A DNA stretch of 64,000 nt from Paenibacillus oralis. Lineage in GTDB: Bacteria; Bacillota; Bacilli; Paenibacillales; Paenibacillaceae. Of this stretch, positions 19,058 to 27,286 are shown piece after piece; within the stretch, counting starts at the first letter, position 1; the number at the start of each line of letters is the position of its first letter. The translations under genes were made by a program, and so were the position numbers. The stretch covers positions 1,311,406-1,375,405 of the forward strand of contig NZ_RRCN01000001.1 in NCBI RefSeq assembly GCF_003863965.1. The letters are read 5' to 3'. The notes under the pieces were generated by a model that was not told the DNA's origin, ran no database searches, and saw nothing but the letters and a program-made list of their open reading frames with translations.

Positions 19058-19651
19058 ATGCGTTCGGTTTCTGTAATCAAGCGAGCCGTCCAATGGGGTT
19101 GGATGGCCTGGGAGCGGGTATTCGAGGTGTTTAGCCGCCTGCGCTCCAAATATGCGGGGGAATACGGCATCTGCAAAATGTTCGTCACGAAGTATCACGG
19201 CAAGTGTATGTTATGCGAGGACGGAACGTGGATTCATGACGGAGACTGGATCGGGGAGCTGCATTTGGATAACCGGAAAATCCTCGCGCTGCTGCAGTCC
19301 CATGAAGAAAACCGGGTTGCGCTCATGATCGCCCGGTTGACGCGCGGCGCCATGCGGCAGATTTGCGCGGAAATGGAGAAAAACCCGCAGCTGAGCCAGG
19401 TCAAGGCGCTGCAGGGCGTAACTTTACTGCATCGCGGCATCACGCACGGGTTGGGTTTTGAAACGTATCAGATGGAAAACCGCACCTTCCGCGCGCTGAC
19501 GACTTCGTACCTGCGTCTGCTGCTGGCGGTTTTCCACCCGAGCAACCGCCGCCGCGTCGTCCCCCATGCGGAAAAGCTCGTGCCGATGCGGCTGGTGATG
19601 ACCCGCTCGGCGTTGATCCGGCGGTTTTCCGGGGAGAAGTCCGCCGTTTAG
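19058..19651 (+). CDS. YkoP-like protein of unknown function
   Basis: A 197-residue protein matching, from memory, the YkoP-like domain of Bacillus YkoP, which also occurs fused to polysaccharide deacetylases. Recognisable stretches are GELHLDNRKIL near residue 65, VKALQGVTLLHRG near 120 and LLLAVFHPSNRRR near 155. It is strongly basic at the C-terminus and has no clear signal peptide or membrane helix. A perfect GGAAGGAGAT ribosome site precedes the ATG. Being last in the glycosyltransferase-MFS-PAP2 cluster supports a role in cell-envelope lipid or polymer metabolism. Confidence 0.7.
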   Translation: MRSVSVIKRAVQWGWMAWERVFEVFSRLRSKYAGEYGICKMFVTKYHGKCMLCEDGTWIHDGDWIGELHLDNRKILALLQSHEENRVALMIARLTRGAMRQICAEMEKNPQLSQVKALQGVTLLHRGITHGLGFETYQMENRTFRALTTSYLRLLLAVFHPSNRRRVVPHAEKLVPMRLVMTRSALIRRFSGEKSAV

Positions 19652-19679
19652 AGGGAAACCCGGGGGATAGCACATCGGC

Positions 19680-19900
19680 GGCACAAGACCAGACTACACA
19701 TCGACCACAAACAGACTGCACAACGTCACCGAACACACCTGCCACAGTCAGCCGCACGTCTTGCTGCATATCAGCTACAAGTCGGTTATAAGTCGGCACA
19801 AGCAACTATACGTCAGTCACACTTCAGCCACGTATCAGTCGCACATCAGACACACGTCTTCTGCGAACCAGCCACGCGTCAGCCGCAAACGTTCATCACG
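19680..19900. repeat. Degenerate short tandem repeat (CAGYCRCACRTCAG-like)
   Basis: A long low-complexity stretch made of variants of CAGTCGCACATCAGACACACG and GTCAGCCGCACGTC, with a period of roughly 10-21 bases. It lies directly before T-family copy B, downstream of the YkoP-like gene. It carries no credible gene. Confidence 0.65.
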
Positions 19901-19917
19901 GTGCGCCCTCGACGAAA

Positions 19918-20095
19918 TGCAAAAGTGCAGGCGATTTATGTCGAAGGCTCCCGAAAATGCCTATCGAACTGTAAAAGTGCAGTTCATTTTCTGTCATACA
20001 ACCATATTTTTCCAAATACACTCTACTCAACTGCACTTTTGCAGGCGAAGCGCCTCGGAACGGGAAAATAACCAACGATCAAATGCATTTTTGCA
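19918..20095. repeat. T-family four-unit repeat, copy B
   Basis: Units TGCAAAAGTGCA (19918), TGTAAAAGTGCA (19970), inverted TGCACTTTTGCA (20032) and TGCATTTTTGCA (20084), spaced 52/62/52. The stop codon of the shortened ABC ATPase frame (20027) falls inside this element. Confidence 0.88.
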
Positions 20096-20791
20096 TTTGA
20101 TCCCTTCTAAAAAGTACAAGCGGACACGGGAGCGTTCCAAAGGGAGCGTTCCAAAGGGAGCGTTCCAAAGCAAGTATACGATCGTATCCGCCATCGACAT
20201 CGCTTCCACCTGATCGTGCGTCACATACACAAAGGTGGTGCCCAACTTCTTGTGCAGCTCGATCAGTTCGATGCGCATCTGCACGCGCAGCTTGGCGTCC
20301 AGGTTGGAGAGCGGCTCGTCCATGAGGAACACGGACGGCTTCTTCACCATCGCGCGGGCCAATGCGACGCGCTGGCGCTGCCCGCCGGACAACGCGGACG
20401 GCTTGCGGTCCAAATAATCCAACAGGCCCACCGTCGCGCCGATGCTCTCGACCAGCCGGGCGCGCTCGGCTTTCGGCACTTTATTGTTTTTTAGGCCGAA
20501 TTCGATATTTTCGCGCACCGACATCGTGGGATAGATCGCGTAATTTTGAAACACCATCGCCACCCCGCGTTGCCCCGGCGGAATCCGTGAAACGTCCTTT
20601 CCGTTAATGAGCACCTGACCGGATGTTTGCGGGCCCAATCCCGCGATCATGCGCAGGAGCGTCGTTTTGCCGCAGCCGGACGGGCCGACCAGCACGGTAA
20701 ACGTACCGTCCGCGATCGTCAGATTGAGGTCCCTGATGACCGCGTTTTTCTCAAATGCCTTCGTCACATTCACAAATTGAATGGATGCCAA
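20027..20791 (-). pseudogene. UgpC/MsmK-type ABC ATPase lacking its C-terminal domain
   Basis: The first 208 or so residues are a normal sugar-importer ATPase: Walker A GPSGCGKTT, Q-loop VFQNYAIYP, signature LSGGQRQR, Walker B VFLMDEP and H-loop THDQVEAM. After MADTIV the sequence leaves the family and reads through three TTTGGAACGCTCCC repeats and T-family copy B, giving 254 residues instead of about 365. The OB-fold/TOBE regulatory domain and the end of the nucleotide-binding domain are missing. AGGAGG precedes the ATG, so the front is intact. It is probably non-functional, though a bare ATPase domain cannot be excluded. Confidence 0.85.
20121..20170. repeat. 15-bp tandem repeat, three copies
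   Basis: GGGAGCGTTCCAAAG occurs three times head to tail, exactly at the point where the ABC ATPase frame loses homology and next to T-family copy B. Confidence 0.9.
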
Positions 20792-20821
20792 GAGCCATCC
20801 TCCTTACCGCAAAAATCCAAT

Positions 20822-20836
20822 ATGCGCAATTTTTGA
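20822..20836. promoter_or_regulatory. Possible DeoR operator half (ATGCGCAATTTTTG)
   Basis: ATGCGCAATTTTTG upstream of the shortened ABC ATPase gene resembles ATGCGCATTTTTGCGCA in front of the DeoR gene (21098-21114). Shared motifs on both sides of the 350-base divergent gap suggest one regulator; the rest of that gap shows nothing else I can name. Confidence 0.35.
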
Positions 20837-21098
20837 TCCGTTTTGCTCATTTGAGCTTAATTTGATTTTAAAAGCCGTTCATTTCGGGAGTATTAGAACA
20901 AATCCAAGGAAATGTAAATCTGTCCGCCGCCATCTTCCTTGCCGAATCGCGCGGCTTGGCACAGCGGTAATTAGCGCCCAAAAGCAGGCAAAGCTTCACG
21001 AATTTGCCGTAATGTTTACTTTGTTTTAACACCCGCCAAACATGGCTTTGATAAAATGGGGGCAAATATGAAACCACGATTATATCAGTATGGGCAAA

Positions 21099-21114
21099 TG
21101 CGCATTTTTGCGCA
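21099..21114. promoter_or_regulatory. Possible DeoR autoregulatory operator
   Basis: TGCGCATTTTTGCGCA, a TGCGCA pair separated by four T residues, lies 28 bases before the TTG start of the DeoR-family gene. Confidence 0.4.
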
Positions 21115-21141
21115 CTTGTCCTGCAGGAAGGAAGATACGCC

Positions 21142-21903
21142 TTGTTGGCAGCCGAAAGAAAAAGACGCATTGTGGAATATGTGAGGCAGTACCGGACGGC
21201 CACCGTGGCCGCGCTGGCCCAGGAGTTTAGCGTGCACGGGGCGACGATACGGCGGGATTTGGCGGAAATCGAGCAGGAGGGCGTGCTGAAAAGAACGCAC
21301 GGCGGTGTCATAATGGAGCAATGGACGCATGACGAGCCGGCTTTTCACGAACGGAGAAACCAGCATTTGGAGGAAAAGATGCGCATCGGCCGCCACGCCG
21401 CCTCCCTTGTGGAGGACGGGGAGAACATCATCATCGACTCGGGGACGACGACGGTGCACATCGCCACCCATCTCGTCGGGCGTTCCGACATCACCGTGGT
21501 CACCAACGACATGAACGTAGCCGTGGAGCTGCGTGACGCTCCGGGGATTAAGGTGATTTTGACCGGCGGGGAACTGTATCCGTCCAGCTACATGCTGAAC
21601 GGCATGTTTACCGATCATGTGTTGAAGTCGCTGCATGTGGAAAAAGCTTTTATCGGCACCCCGGCGCTTCACCCTCAGCACGGGCTGATGCATCCCGAGG
21701 CATTGCTGGTTCCGGCCAAACAGGGCATGATCGCCGCGGCGGGGGAAATCATCGTGGTCACCGACCATACCAAAATCGGCAAGCTGTCGCTGCACACGGT
21801 CGCCCCGAACAGCGCCGTCCATACGCTGATTACCGGAACCGAAGCCTCCGAATATGACGTAAAACCGTTCCAAGAGCGGGGAATTACCGTTTACCGGGTG
21901 TAA
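21142..21903 (+). CDS. DeoR/GlpR-family transcriptional regulator
   Basis: A 253-residue repressor. The N-terminal winged helix (about 1-57, with RKRRIVEYVRQY and VHGATIRRDLAEIEQEG) is followed by a DeoR sugar-phosphate sensor domain with the DSGTTT phosphate loop near residue 100 and VVTDHTKIG near 210. The start is TTG behind GGAAGGAAG; a second TTG follows directly. The genuine target is unclear: it is divergent from the shortened ABC ATPase and convergent with butanediol dehydrogenase. Confidence 0.88.
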   Translation: MLAAERKRRIVEYVRQYRTATVAALAQEFSVHGATIRRDLAEIEQEGVLKRTHGGVIMEQWTHDEPAFHERRNQHLEEKMRIGRHAASLVEDGENIIIDSGTTTVHIATHLVGRSDITVVTNDMNVAVELRDAPGIKVILTGGELYPSSYMLNGMFTDHVLKSLHVEKAFIGTPALHPQHGLMHPEALLVPAKQGMIAAAGEIIVVTDHTKIGKLSLHTVAPNSAVHTLITGTEASEYDVKPFQERGITVYRV

Positions 21904-21925
21904 TCCCCGCCCGCGGAAAACCTTC

Positions 21926-22978
21926 TTACTCGGCCTTCACCAAGATTTTGACTTGATTCCGCTCTTTGAGCAGCCCTTCAAAACCTTCGTCAACGGCTTG
22001 ATCCAGCTTGATGCGTTTGGTTACAAGCTTGTCCGCCGGGAAGTAACCTTGAGCCATCAGGCTGATCACCGCCGGAAATACGTCGCGGTAGCCGATAATA
22101 CCGGTCACGGTGCGTTCCTTCAGGACGATGTTTTGCGGATGAATCGAAGCTTCTTTCTCGAAAATGCTGACGATCATCGTTTCTCCGCCGATTTTGGTGG
22201 AGTTGATCGCCTGTGTCAATACCGGCGGAACCCCGGTAACCTCATAGGCTACGTCCACTCCGCCCTGGGTGCGCTTGTGAATTTCCTCGACCGCATCGTA
22301 TTCCTTCGGATCGATGACGATCGCTCCCAGTTCCGCGGCTTTCTGTTTCCGTTCTTCCGACAGCTCAACGGCGTAGATTTCCGAAGCTCCCGAGGCCTTG
22401 AGCGCCTCGATTACAAGCAGGCCGATAGGCCCTGTGCCAAACACTGCCGCCTTGTCGCCGACTTTCAATTTGCTGGAGCGCACCGCATGCAGCGCCACCG
22501 CGGACGGTTCGACCAGAGCCCCTTGCTCGAAGGAAACCGAATCCGGGATTTTATGCAGCATTCCTTCCGGGACGGACGTATATTCGGAAAATCCGCCGCC
22601 TCCGCCGGCCAGGCCGTAAAAGCCCATTTTATCGCAAAGATTGTATTTGCCTTGTTTGCAAGCCGCGCAGGTTCCGCAGGCATAGATCGGTTCCACGACG
22701 ACACGGTCGCCGACGGCCACCCGGGTTACCCCTTCGCCGACTTCCACCACCTGTCCGGAAAATTCATGCCCCATCACGACTGGAGCCTTGTCTCCGCTGA
22801 GCGGGTGGGTTTCAAGCGGGATGAAAATCGGCCCCGCCGTATATTCGTGCAGATCGCTGCCGCAAATGCCGCACCATTCCACCTTTAATTTCACTTCGCC
22901 CTTAGCCGGCTTCGGCTCCTCGATGTTTTCCAGTCTCAAATCCTTGACACCATGCCATCTCAAAGCTTTCACTTGCAC
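21926..22978 (-). CDS. bdhA: (R,R)-2,3-butanediol dehydrogenase, zinc MDR family
   Basis: A 350-residue medium-chain dehydrogenase closely resembling BdhA, which interconverts acetoin and 2,3-butanediol with NAD(H). The catalytic zinc site shows in WCGICGSDLHEY and GHEFSG; the structural zinc lobe has four Cys in CGTCAACKQGKYNLC. The insertion GPIFIPLETHPLSGDKAPV is characteristic of BdhA. The nucleotide-binding GTGPIGLL lies near residue 180. It supports fermentative or overflow carbon metabolism and stands alone. Confidence 0.9.
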   Translation of the reverse strand: MQVKALRWHGVKDLRLENIEEPKPAKGEVKLKVEWCGICGSDLHEYTAGPIFIPLETHPLSGDKAPVVMGHEFSGQVVEVGEGVTRVAVGDRVVVEPIYACGTCAACKQGKYNLCDKMGFYGLAGGGGGFSEYTSVPEGMLHKIPDSVSFEQGALVEPSAVALHAVRSSKLKVGDKAAVFGTGPIGLLVIEALKASGASEIYAVELSEERKQKAAELGAIVIDPKEYDAVEEIHKRTQGGVDVAYEVTGVPPVLTQAINSTKIGGETMIVSIFEKEASIHPQNIVLKERTVTGIIGYRDVFPAVISLMAQGYFPADKLVTKRIKLDQAVDEGFEGLLKERNQVKILVKAE

Positions 22979-23043
22979 TCATCTCCTAGTAAAATTATGG
23001 AACTTTCATTTACTAGAGTACTCCTAATTTAAATATTTTTAAA

Positions 23044-23176
23044 GTTGGTTGATTAAAATAAATTAATTTATTTTGCAGAAGGTAAAAGTTGAGATTTGAA
23101 CGAGATCTATTGGATATTTCCAATGAGAGTCCAAAATTGCGATCGATGGCCGTCAATCTATTGGATTTTTCCAATG
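23044..23176. repeat. W-family repeat, half copy
   Basis: Units ATTGGATATTTCCAAT (23109) and ATTGGATTTTTCCAAT (23160) correspond to units 3 and 4 of the full copy at 30971-31152, including the spacer CCAAAATNGCGNTCGAT. A worn GTTGG at 23044 is where unit 2 is expected; unit 1 is not recognisable. It fills most of the 313-base gap upstream of bdhA. Confidence 0.75.
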
Positions 23177-23291
23177 AAATGAGCAAAAAGGCGCTCCACC
23201 CTCACCTTGCCGCTCGGCGGCAGGAACTAGACTGAAACACCCTTTTTGCCGTTTAAACCTTCATTTTAAATCTACGGCTTCCCCAGTGAGG

Positions 23292-23594
23292 CTAATCGAC
23301 ATAACCAGCGAGGCCTTTTTCCGTCAAATAATCCATCTCCAAATCGAGAATCGACTCAACCGTAAGCTCGTCCAGTTGGACATCGCGTTGGCGGAGCACA
23401 TAATCCACCAGCTCGTCCCCGTCGATCTCAACCTCATCCTTGGCATTTTGATGCGCGCGTTCGATATAGTCGGCTTCATGCTTCAATACCAGCCGGATCT
23501 TCTGCGGGTCCGCCTTCGTCCGGCCGGCGATGTACTGGACAAGCTCCTGTTCGTTCACCTGTACGTTCGCCTGCTCATTCATGCGTTCGCTCAT
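23292..23594 (-). CDS. Small acidic protein of unknown function
   Basis: About 100 residues, rich in Glu, Asp, Gln and Val, with no signal peptide or membrane helix. The N-terminus (NEQELVQYIAGRTKADPQKI) looks like a short helical, HTH-like fold. I do not recognise a family. The ATG at 23594 follows GGGAG by nine bases. It lies 3' of a methyltransferase gene on the same strand, with about 70 bases between them. Confidence 0.6.
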   Translation of the reverse strand: MSERMNEQANVQVNEQELVQYIAGRTKADPQKIRLVLKHEADYIERAHQNAKDEVEIDGDELVDYVLRQRDVQLDELTVESILDLEMDYLTEKGLAGYVD

Positions 23595-23665
23595 CAAGTT
23601 CAACTCCCGTCATTCGTCTTTGCGGCTGATTAAGCCATTCATGGCAGAAAACACCATACCCTGCT

Positions 23666-24304
23666 TTATTCTATCTTATAAATATAAATTTTAGTCCGGT
23701 ACATGTCCCGGCAAGTGATGATCTTTTCCGCTTGCCAACCGGGGAGGGCAAAGCAAATACTGACGACCCTCGCCCCCGTATGAAGCTGCCGGCGCAGCAG
23801 GGGATCGAGCCGCTTCATGGCGCCGGGATAGAGATAACAGACCACTACATCGGCTTGTTCGTAACGATATTCATACAGGTCTCCCCTAAGAAAAACGGTG
23901 TTCCTGCAGGCGCTTAAACGCAAAGCCAGCCGGGAAACCACCCAAGGAATCCAGGAATTTTCGATGCCGGTGATCCGCCAGTCCGGGCGGCTTTGGGCGA
24001 GATGCAAAGCGAGCGTCCCCCAGCCGGAACCGGCCTCGACGATAGAATAAGCGGAAGCCGGCGCAACCGGTTCGGCGGCCGCCTGCTCCCGACCACCTGT
24101 CAGCATCCAGCCGCTCGTTGGCCCCCTGCCCCCGGCCGGCCCGGTCAGCCGGCTAAGCTCCGCAACGACAGCCCTGCGCACCTCCGCCGAGGCGGGCATC
24201 GGCGATATCCCGTTTCGCCAGCTTTTATATACGATGGACAACATGGCCAGAAGTGCGAAAAAAAGAAACAAAGCGGACAGGATGGAACTAACCGGCACAG
24301 GCAT
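23666..24304 (-). CDS. Membrane-anchored class I SAM methyltransferase-like protein
   Basis: A 212-residue protein. One N-terminal helix (about 5-28) anchors it; the rest is a Rossmann methyltransferase fold with motif I as IVEAGSGWGTLALHL near residue 90, motif II acidic GIENS and motif IV-like ADVVVCYLYPG near 155. A Pro/Gly-rich insertion separates anchor and enzyme. The substrate is unknown. AAGGGGAA precedes the ATG. Confidence 0.75.
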   Translation of the reverse strand: MPVPVSSILSALFLFFALLAMLSIVYKSWRNGISPMPASAEVRRAVVAELSRLTGPAGGRGPTSGWMLTGGREQAAAEPVAPASAYSIVEAGSGWGTLALHLAQSRPDWRITGIENSWIPWVVSRLALRLSACRNTVFLRGDLYEYRYEQADVVVCYLYPGAMKRLDPLLRRQLHTGARVVSICFALPGWQAEKIITCRDMYRTKIYIYKIE

Positions 24305-24397
24305 GAAAATTTCCCCTTAACTTCATGTAACTTCCTCTTTTTACTTTGCGTCTTACAATTATAAATGTTTTTATTCAAAACCCAAAGGAGCTGCAAC

Positions 24398-25336
24398 ATG
24401 AAACGAATTACCATTGTCCTTATTCTAGGTTTGGTTTGCGCGGCCATTGCCGGCTGCGGAAATACGAACACCCCCGGGAGCGCATCAAGCGAATCGCAAA
24501 CGCCGGGCCAAACAACGAACTCCGCCGCACAACAACCGGAAAACCAAAGCGCCAATACAAGCGGCAATCCGGGCGATCAGAGCGATCAGACCGGCCAAAA
24601 CAGTCAAGGCGACCTCAGCAGTCCAAGCGATCAAGGCGGTCCGGTCGACTTATCCGTTTATTATGCCCGTGATTTAGCCGCGAAACTTAGCGAAGATGAC
24701 AGCAAACTCACTTGGACAGCCGGCGGCATCACCGTTACGGCCGAGAAAAAGAAAGGGGAGTTCGGAACCCCGGTTATCGCTTCCATAGCCGTCAAAACGG
24801 AAGGCCAGAAGAGCTATACCATTAAGTTCGATCCGGACCCAAAGGAGATCCGTTCGTTGGCCCTGTCCGCCGATGACCGGTATTTGGCCATAAACCTGTT
24901 CTATAGTAATGTCGGAGATAAATTGATCGTGGTGAACCTCGAAAGCGGCAAACAAATCGACACCAACGCCGAAATCGGATCCATGCAAAAGGAATATGGC
25001 CAGGCGGTCGTCGAAACGGTCCATGCTTATAACTGGTCGCCCGACGGCCATACGCTGGCGCTTTCGTTTGGCGACACCAGCAGCGCCATCCCGGCGCTGT
25101 ACGACCCGGAAGAAAACTCCCTGCACAAAGTCGGCGGCGATAAAAATTACATCACGACCGCATTCGCATTATGGCATAAAGACGGCAACAGCGTGGACTT
25201 CATCAGCGAACAGCCGTCCGACGAATACCACCTGTACCGGTACGATATTGAGAAAAACACAACCACGGATATAACCGCGCTAAGCACGGAAGAATTGTCC
25301 GCTTTCACTCCATTTAGGCCCGTCCTAGCGGAGTAA
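24398..25336 (+). CDS. Lipoprotein with Ser/Gln/Asn-rich linker and beta-propeller-like C-terminus
   Basis: About 312 residues. The signal peptide ends in AAIAGC (acylated Cys near 19), followed by a low-complexity Ser/Asn/Gln/Gly/Pro region to about residue 85. The C-terminal part contains TolB/WD-like strands such as LALSADDRYLAINLFY and YNWSPDGHTLALSF, suggesting a partial beta-propeller on the outer face of the membrane. The ATG at 24398 has AAAGGAG upstream, which decides it over an earlier in-frame start at 24365. Function unknown. Confidence 0.72.
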   Translation: MKRITIVLILGLVCAAIAGCGNTNTPGSASSESQTPGQTTNSAAQQPENQSANTSGNPGDQSDQTGQNSQGDLSSPSDQGGPVDLSVYYARDLAAKLSEDDSKLTWTAGGITVTAEKKKGEFGTPVIASIAVKTEGQKSYTIKFDPDPKEIRSLALSADDRYLAINLFYSNVGDKLIVVNLESGKQIDTNAEIGSMQKEYGQAVVETVHAYNWSPDGHTLALSFGDTSSAIPALYDPEENSLHKVGGDKNYITTAFALWHKDGNSVDFISEQPSDEYHLYRYDIEKNTTTDITALSTEELSAFTPFRPVLAE

Positions 25337-25350
25337 CCGCCTACTACCCG

Positions 25351-27063
25351 TTAGCGGACGATCTGCCAATTATGATTGCAGGTTGCCATGATGGTGCCGC
25401 GCTCCCGGATATATTCCGCCACGAGTTCGGCCATGTCAATCTGGATTTCTTTGACCACCGGTTTGCCCCGGTACATGTCGTAATCCCCTCCCCCGCCGGC
25501 GCGGTAGCTGTTCATCACCACGTCGATCTCCGCGTCGTCCCGCAAGGGCTCGCCGCTGTAATTCAGCAGCGCCACGCGCCGGCCGGGGGGCCGGGACACG
25601 TTCAGCACGTACTCGATGCCCTCCCACATATCGTAGTTGTAATGCTGCGCTTTGGGCTCCATATAAGCCGGATTCACAGCGATTTTCCCGCCTTCTTCCA
25701 CGATGAAATAATTCGCCGTCTGCTCCAGCGCCTCCCGGATATCCTTCCCCTTAAGCCGCAATACGGCCAAGGTGTTCGGATACATGAAGTTGGTCAGCAC
25801 ATCACGCATTGTAATGCTCCCGCGAAAACCTTTTGATGCATTGCTGAGCAAAGCCGCGTTCGACACCTTCACCCCGGCGGCCTCCATCTGCACCTTGTTC
25901 ACGAATTCCATAAACGGATGATCCGCCAGCCGGCAGGCGAGCGGGCTGCGGATTTCCATATCCCCGCTGACCTCCCCAATCGGCTGATCCAGCCAGGTTT
26001 GGGTATCAGCTTCGAGGCTCCGGACTATGCCCAACACCTTGCCGTCGGCTTCTGTCGTTTCATCCGGGGTCAACAGCTCCGCCTTTTTTTCCATAATCGT
26101 CCATGCCCCGTCCGTGCTTTTTTGGAAGCGAACGGAGATTTTCCCCAGCGCCTGTCCGCCCGAGCCCGGCTGAATCACCGTAACCCCGCCGACCTCCGCC
26201 GCGATCAAGCGGTGCTGGTGCCCGGTAATCAACACATCGATCCCCGGCACTTCCAGGCACATCGCATATCCCTGGTTTTCCCCGGTCAGCCGCTCGGCCG
26301 GCTCCCCTGTAAGCAAGTCCCGTTCGAAGCCGCCATGATAAGCGATGACCATCAGATCCGGCCGCTCCTGTTCGCGGATGCGGGGCACCCAGGTCTTTAC
26401 GGTCTCCAGCGCGTCCCGGAACTCCCAACCTTCGATATGCCGCGGATTTTCCCAATGCGGGATATAGTGCGTCGTCACGCCCAAGACGGCGATTTTGACG
26501 CCGGCCTCGGTCGTTTTGACGAGATAAGGCTGGCCGAAAGCCGGCTGCCTTTGTCCCGCATCCACAATCCCCGCCGACAACCAGGGAAACCGCGAATCCT
26601 CCATTACCCGCCGCAGCATCCGCGGTCCGTAATTGAATTCATGATTTCCCGGAACCGCCGCATCATAATCCAACTCGTTCATCACGGCGACCGCCGGATG
26701 CATCTCTTCCTGACGTTGTTTTACATAGAAAGAACAAAGCGGCGTTCCCTGAATGACATCTCCGTTATCCACCAGCAGCAGGTCCGGCGTCCGCTCCCGT
26801 TCCCGGCGGATCATCGCCGCCAGCTTAGCCAGGCCCAGGGGAATCTCCTCATGTGTCCGGTAATCGGTCGGATAAATATGCCCGTGTACATCGCTCGTGA
26901 CCAGAATCTCGCACACCGATTCGCAAACCGCTTCATCACTCGGCCCCCGCCTTTGGTCGCCTCCCGCCTTGCTCTCTTCCACTTTGCCGGCCTGCGGCAG
27001 GTCCGACACGGCATCCGCCCTCGTTTCTCCATCTATCTGCCGCCACTCCATACGTTTGCTCAT
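25351..27063 (-). CDS. 5'-nucleotidase / cyclic nucleotide phosphodiesterase family protein
   Basis: A 570-residue bifunctional metallophosphatase. The N-terminal domain shows TSDVHGHIYP, DNGDVIQGTP, GNHEFNYG, AYHGG and GHQH, the di-metal ligands of the UshA/CpdB superfamily; the C-terminal substrate domain includes VNKVQMEAAGVKVSNAALL and YRAGGGGDYDMY. Unlike UshA there is no signal peptide; the first 50 residues are charged, so it is likely cytoplasmic like YunD. It is divergent from a phosphonate-type importer, consistent with phosphate salvage from nucleotides. Confidence 0.85.
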   Translation of the reverse strand: MSKRMEWRQIDGETRADAVSDLPQAGKVEESKAGGDQRRGPSDEAVCESVCEILVTSDVHGHIYPTDYRTHEEIPLGLAKLAAMIRRERERTPDLLLVDNGDVIQGTPLCSFYVKQRQEEMHPAVAVMNELDYDAAVPGNHEFNYGPRMLRRVMEDSRFPWLSAGIVDAGQRQPAFGQPYLVKTTEAGVKIAVLGVTTHYIPHWENPRHIEGWEFRDALETVKTWVPRIREQERPDLMVIAYHGGFERDLLTGEPAERLTGENQGYAMCLEVPGIDVLITGHQHRLIAAEVGGVTVIQPGSGGQALGKISVRFQKSTDGAWTIMEKKAELLTPDETTEADGKVLGIVRSLEADTQTWLDQPIGEVSGDMEIRSPLACRLADHPFMEFVNKVQMEAAGVKVSNAALLSNASKGFRGSITMRDVLTNFMYPNTLAVLRLKGKDIREALEQTANYFIVEEGGKIAVNPAYMEPKAQHYNYDMWEGIEYVLNVSRPPGRRVALLNYSGEPLRDDAEIDVVMNSYRAGGGGDYDMYRGKPVVKEIQIDMAELVAEYIRERGTIMATCNHNWQIVR

Positions 27064-27286
27064 TTTCCGCGTCCATCCTTTTCGAATTTTTCCCTTTTAC
27101 GCACACGATCCGAAACCAGCCCGGCCTCCGCACGTGATCCCATTCTAACAGGCATTTTTAAGTGCCATGTTAAACCGATCTCTCAAAAATTTACAAAACT
27201 CAGCCTATCTCCTTACTGGCCGTTAATAAACCTCTTATATATTAAACAAGTGAACTCAAAAAATAGAATGTGTGGAGGTCATAGGT

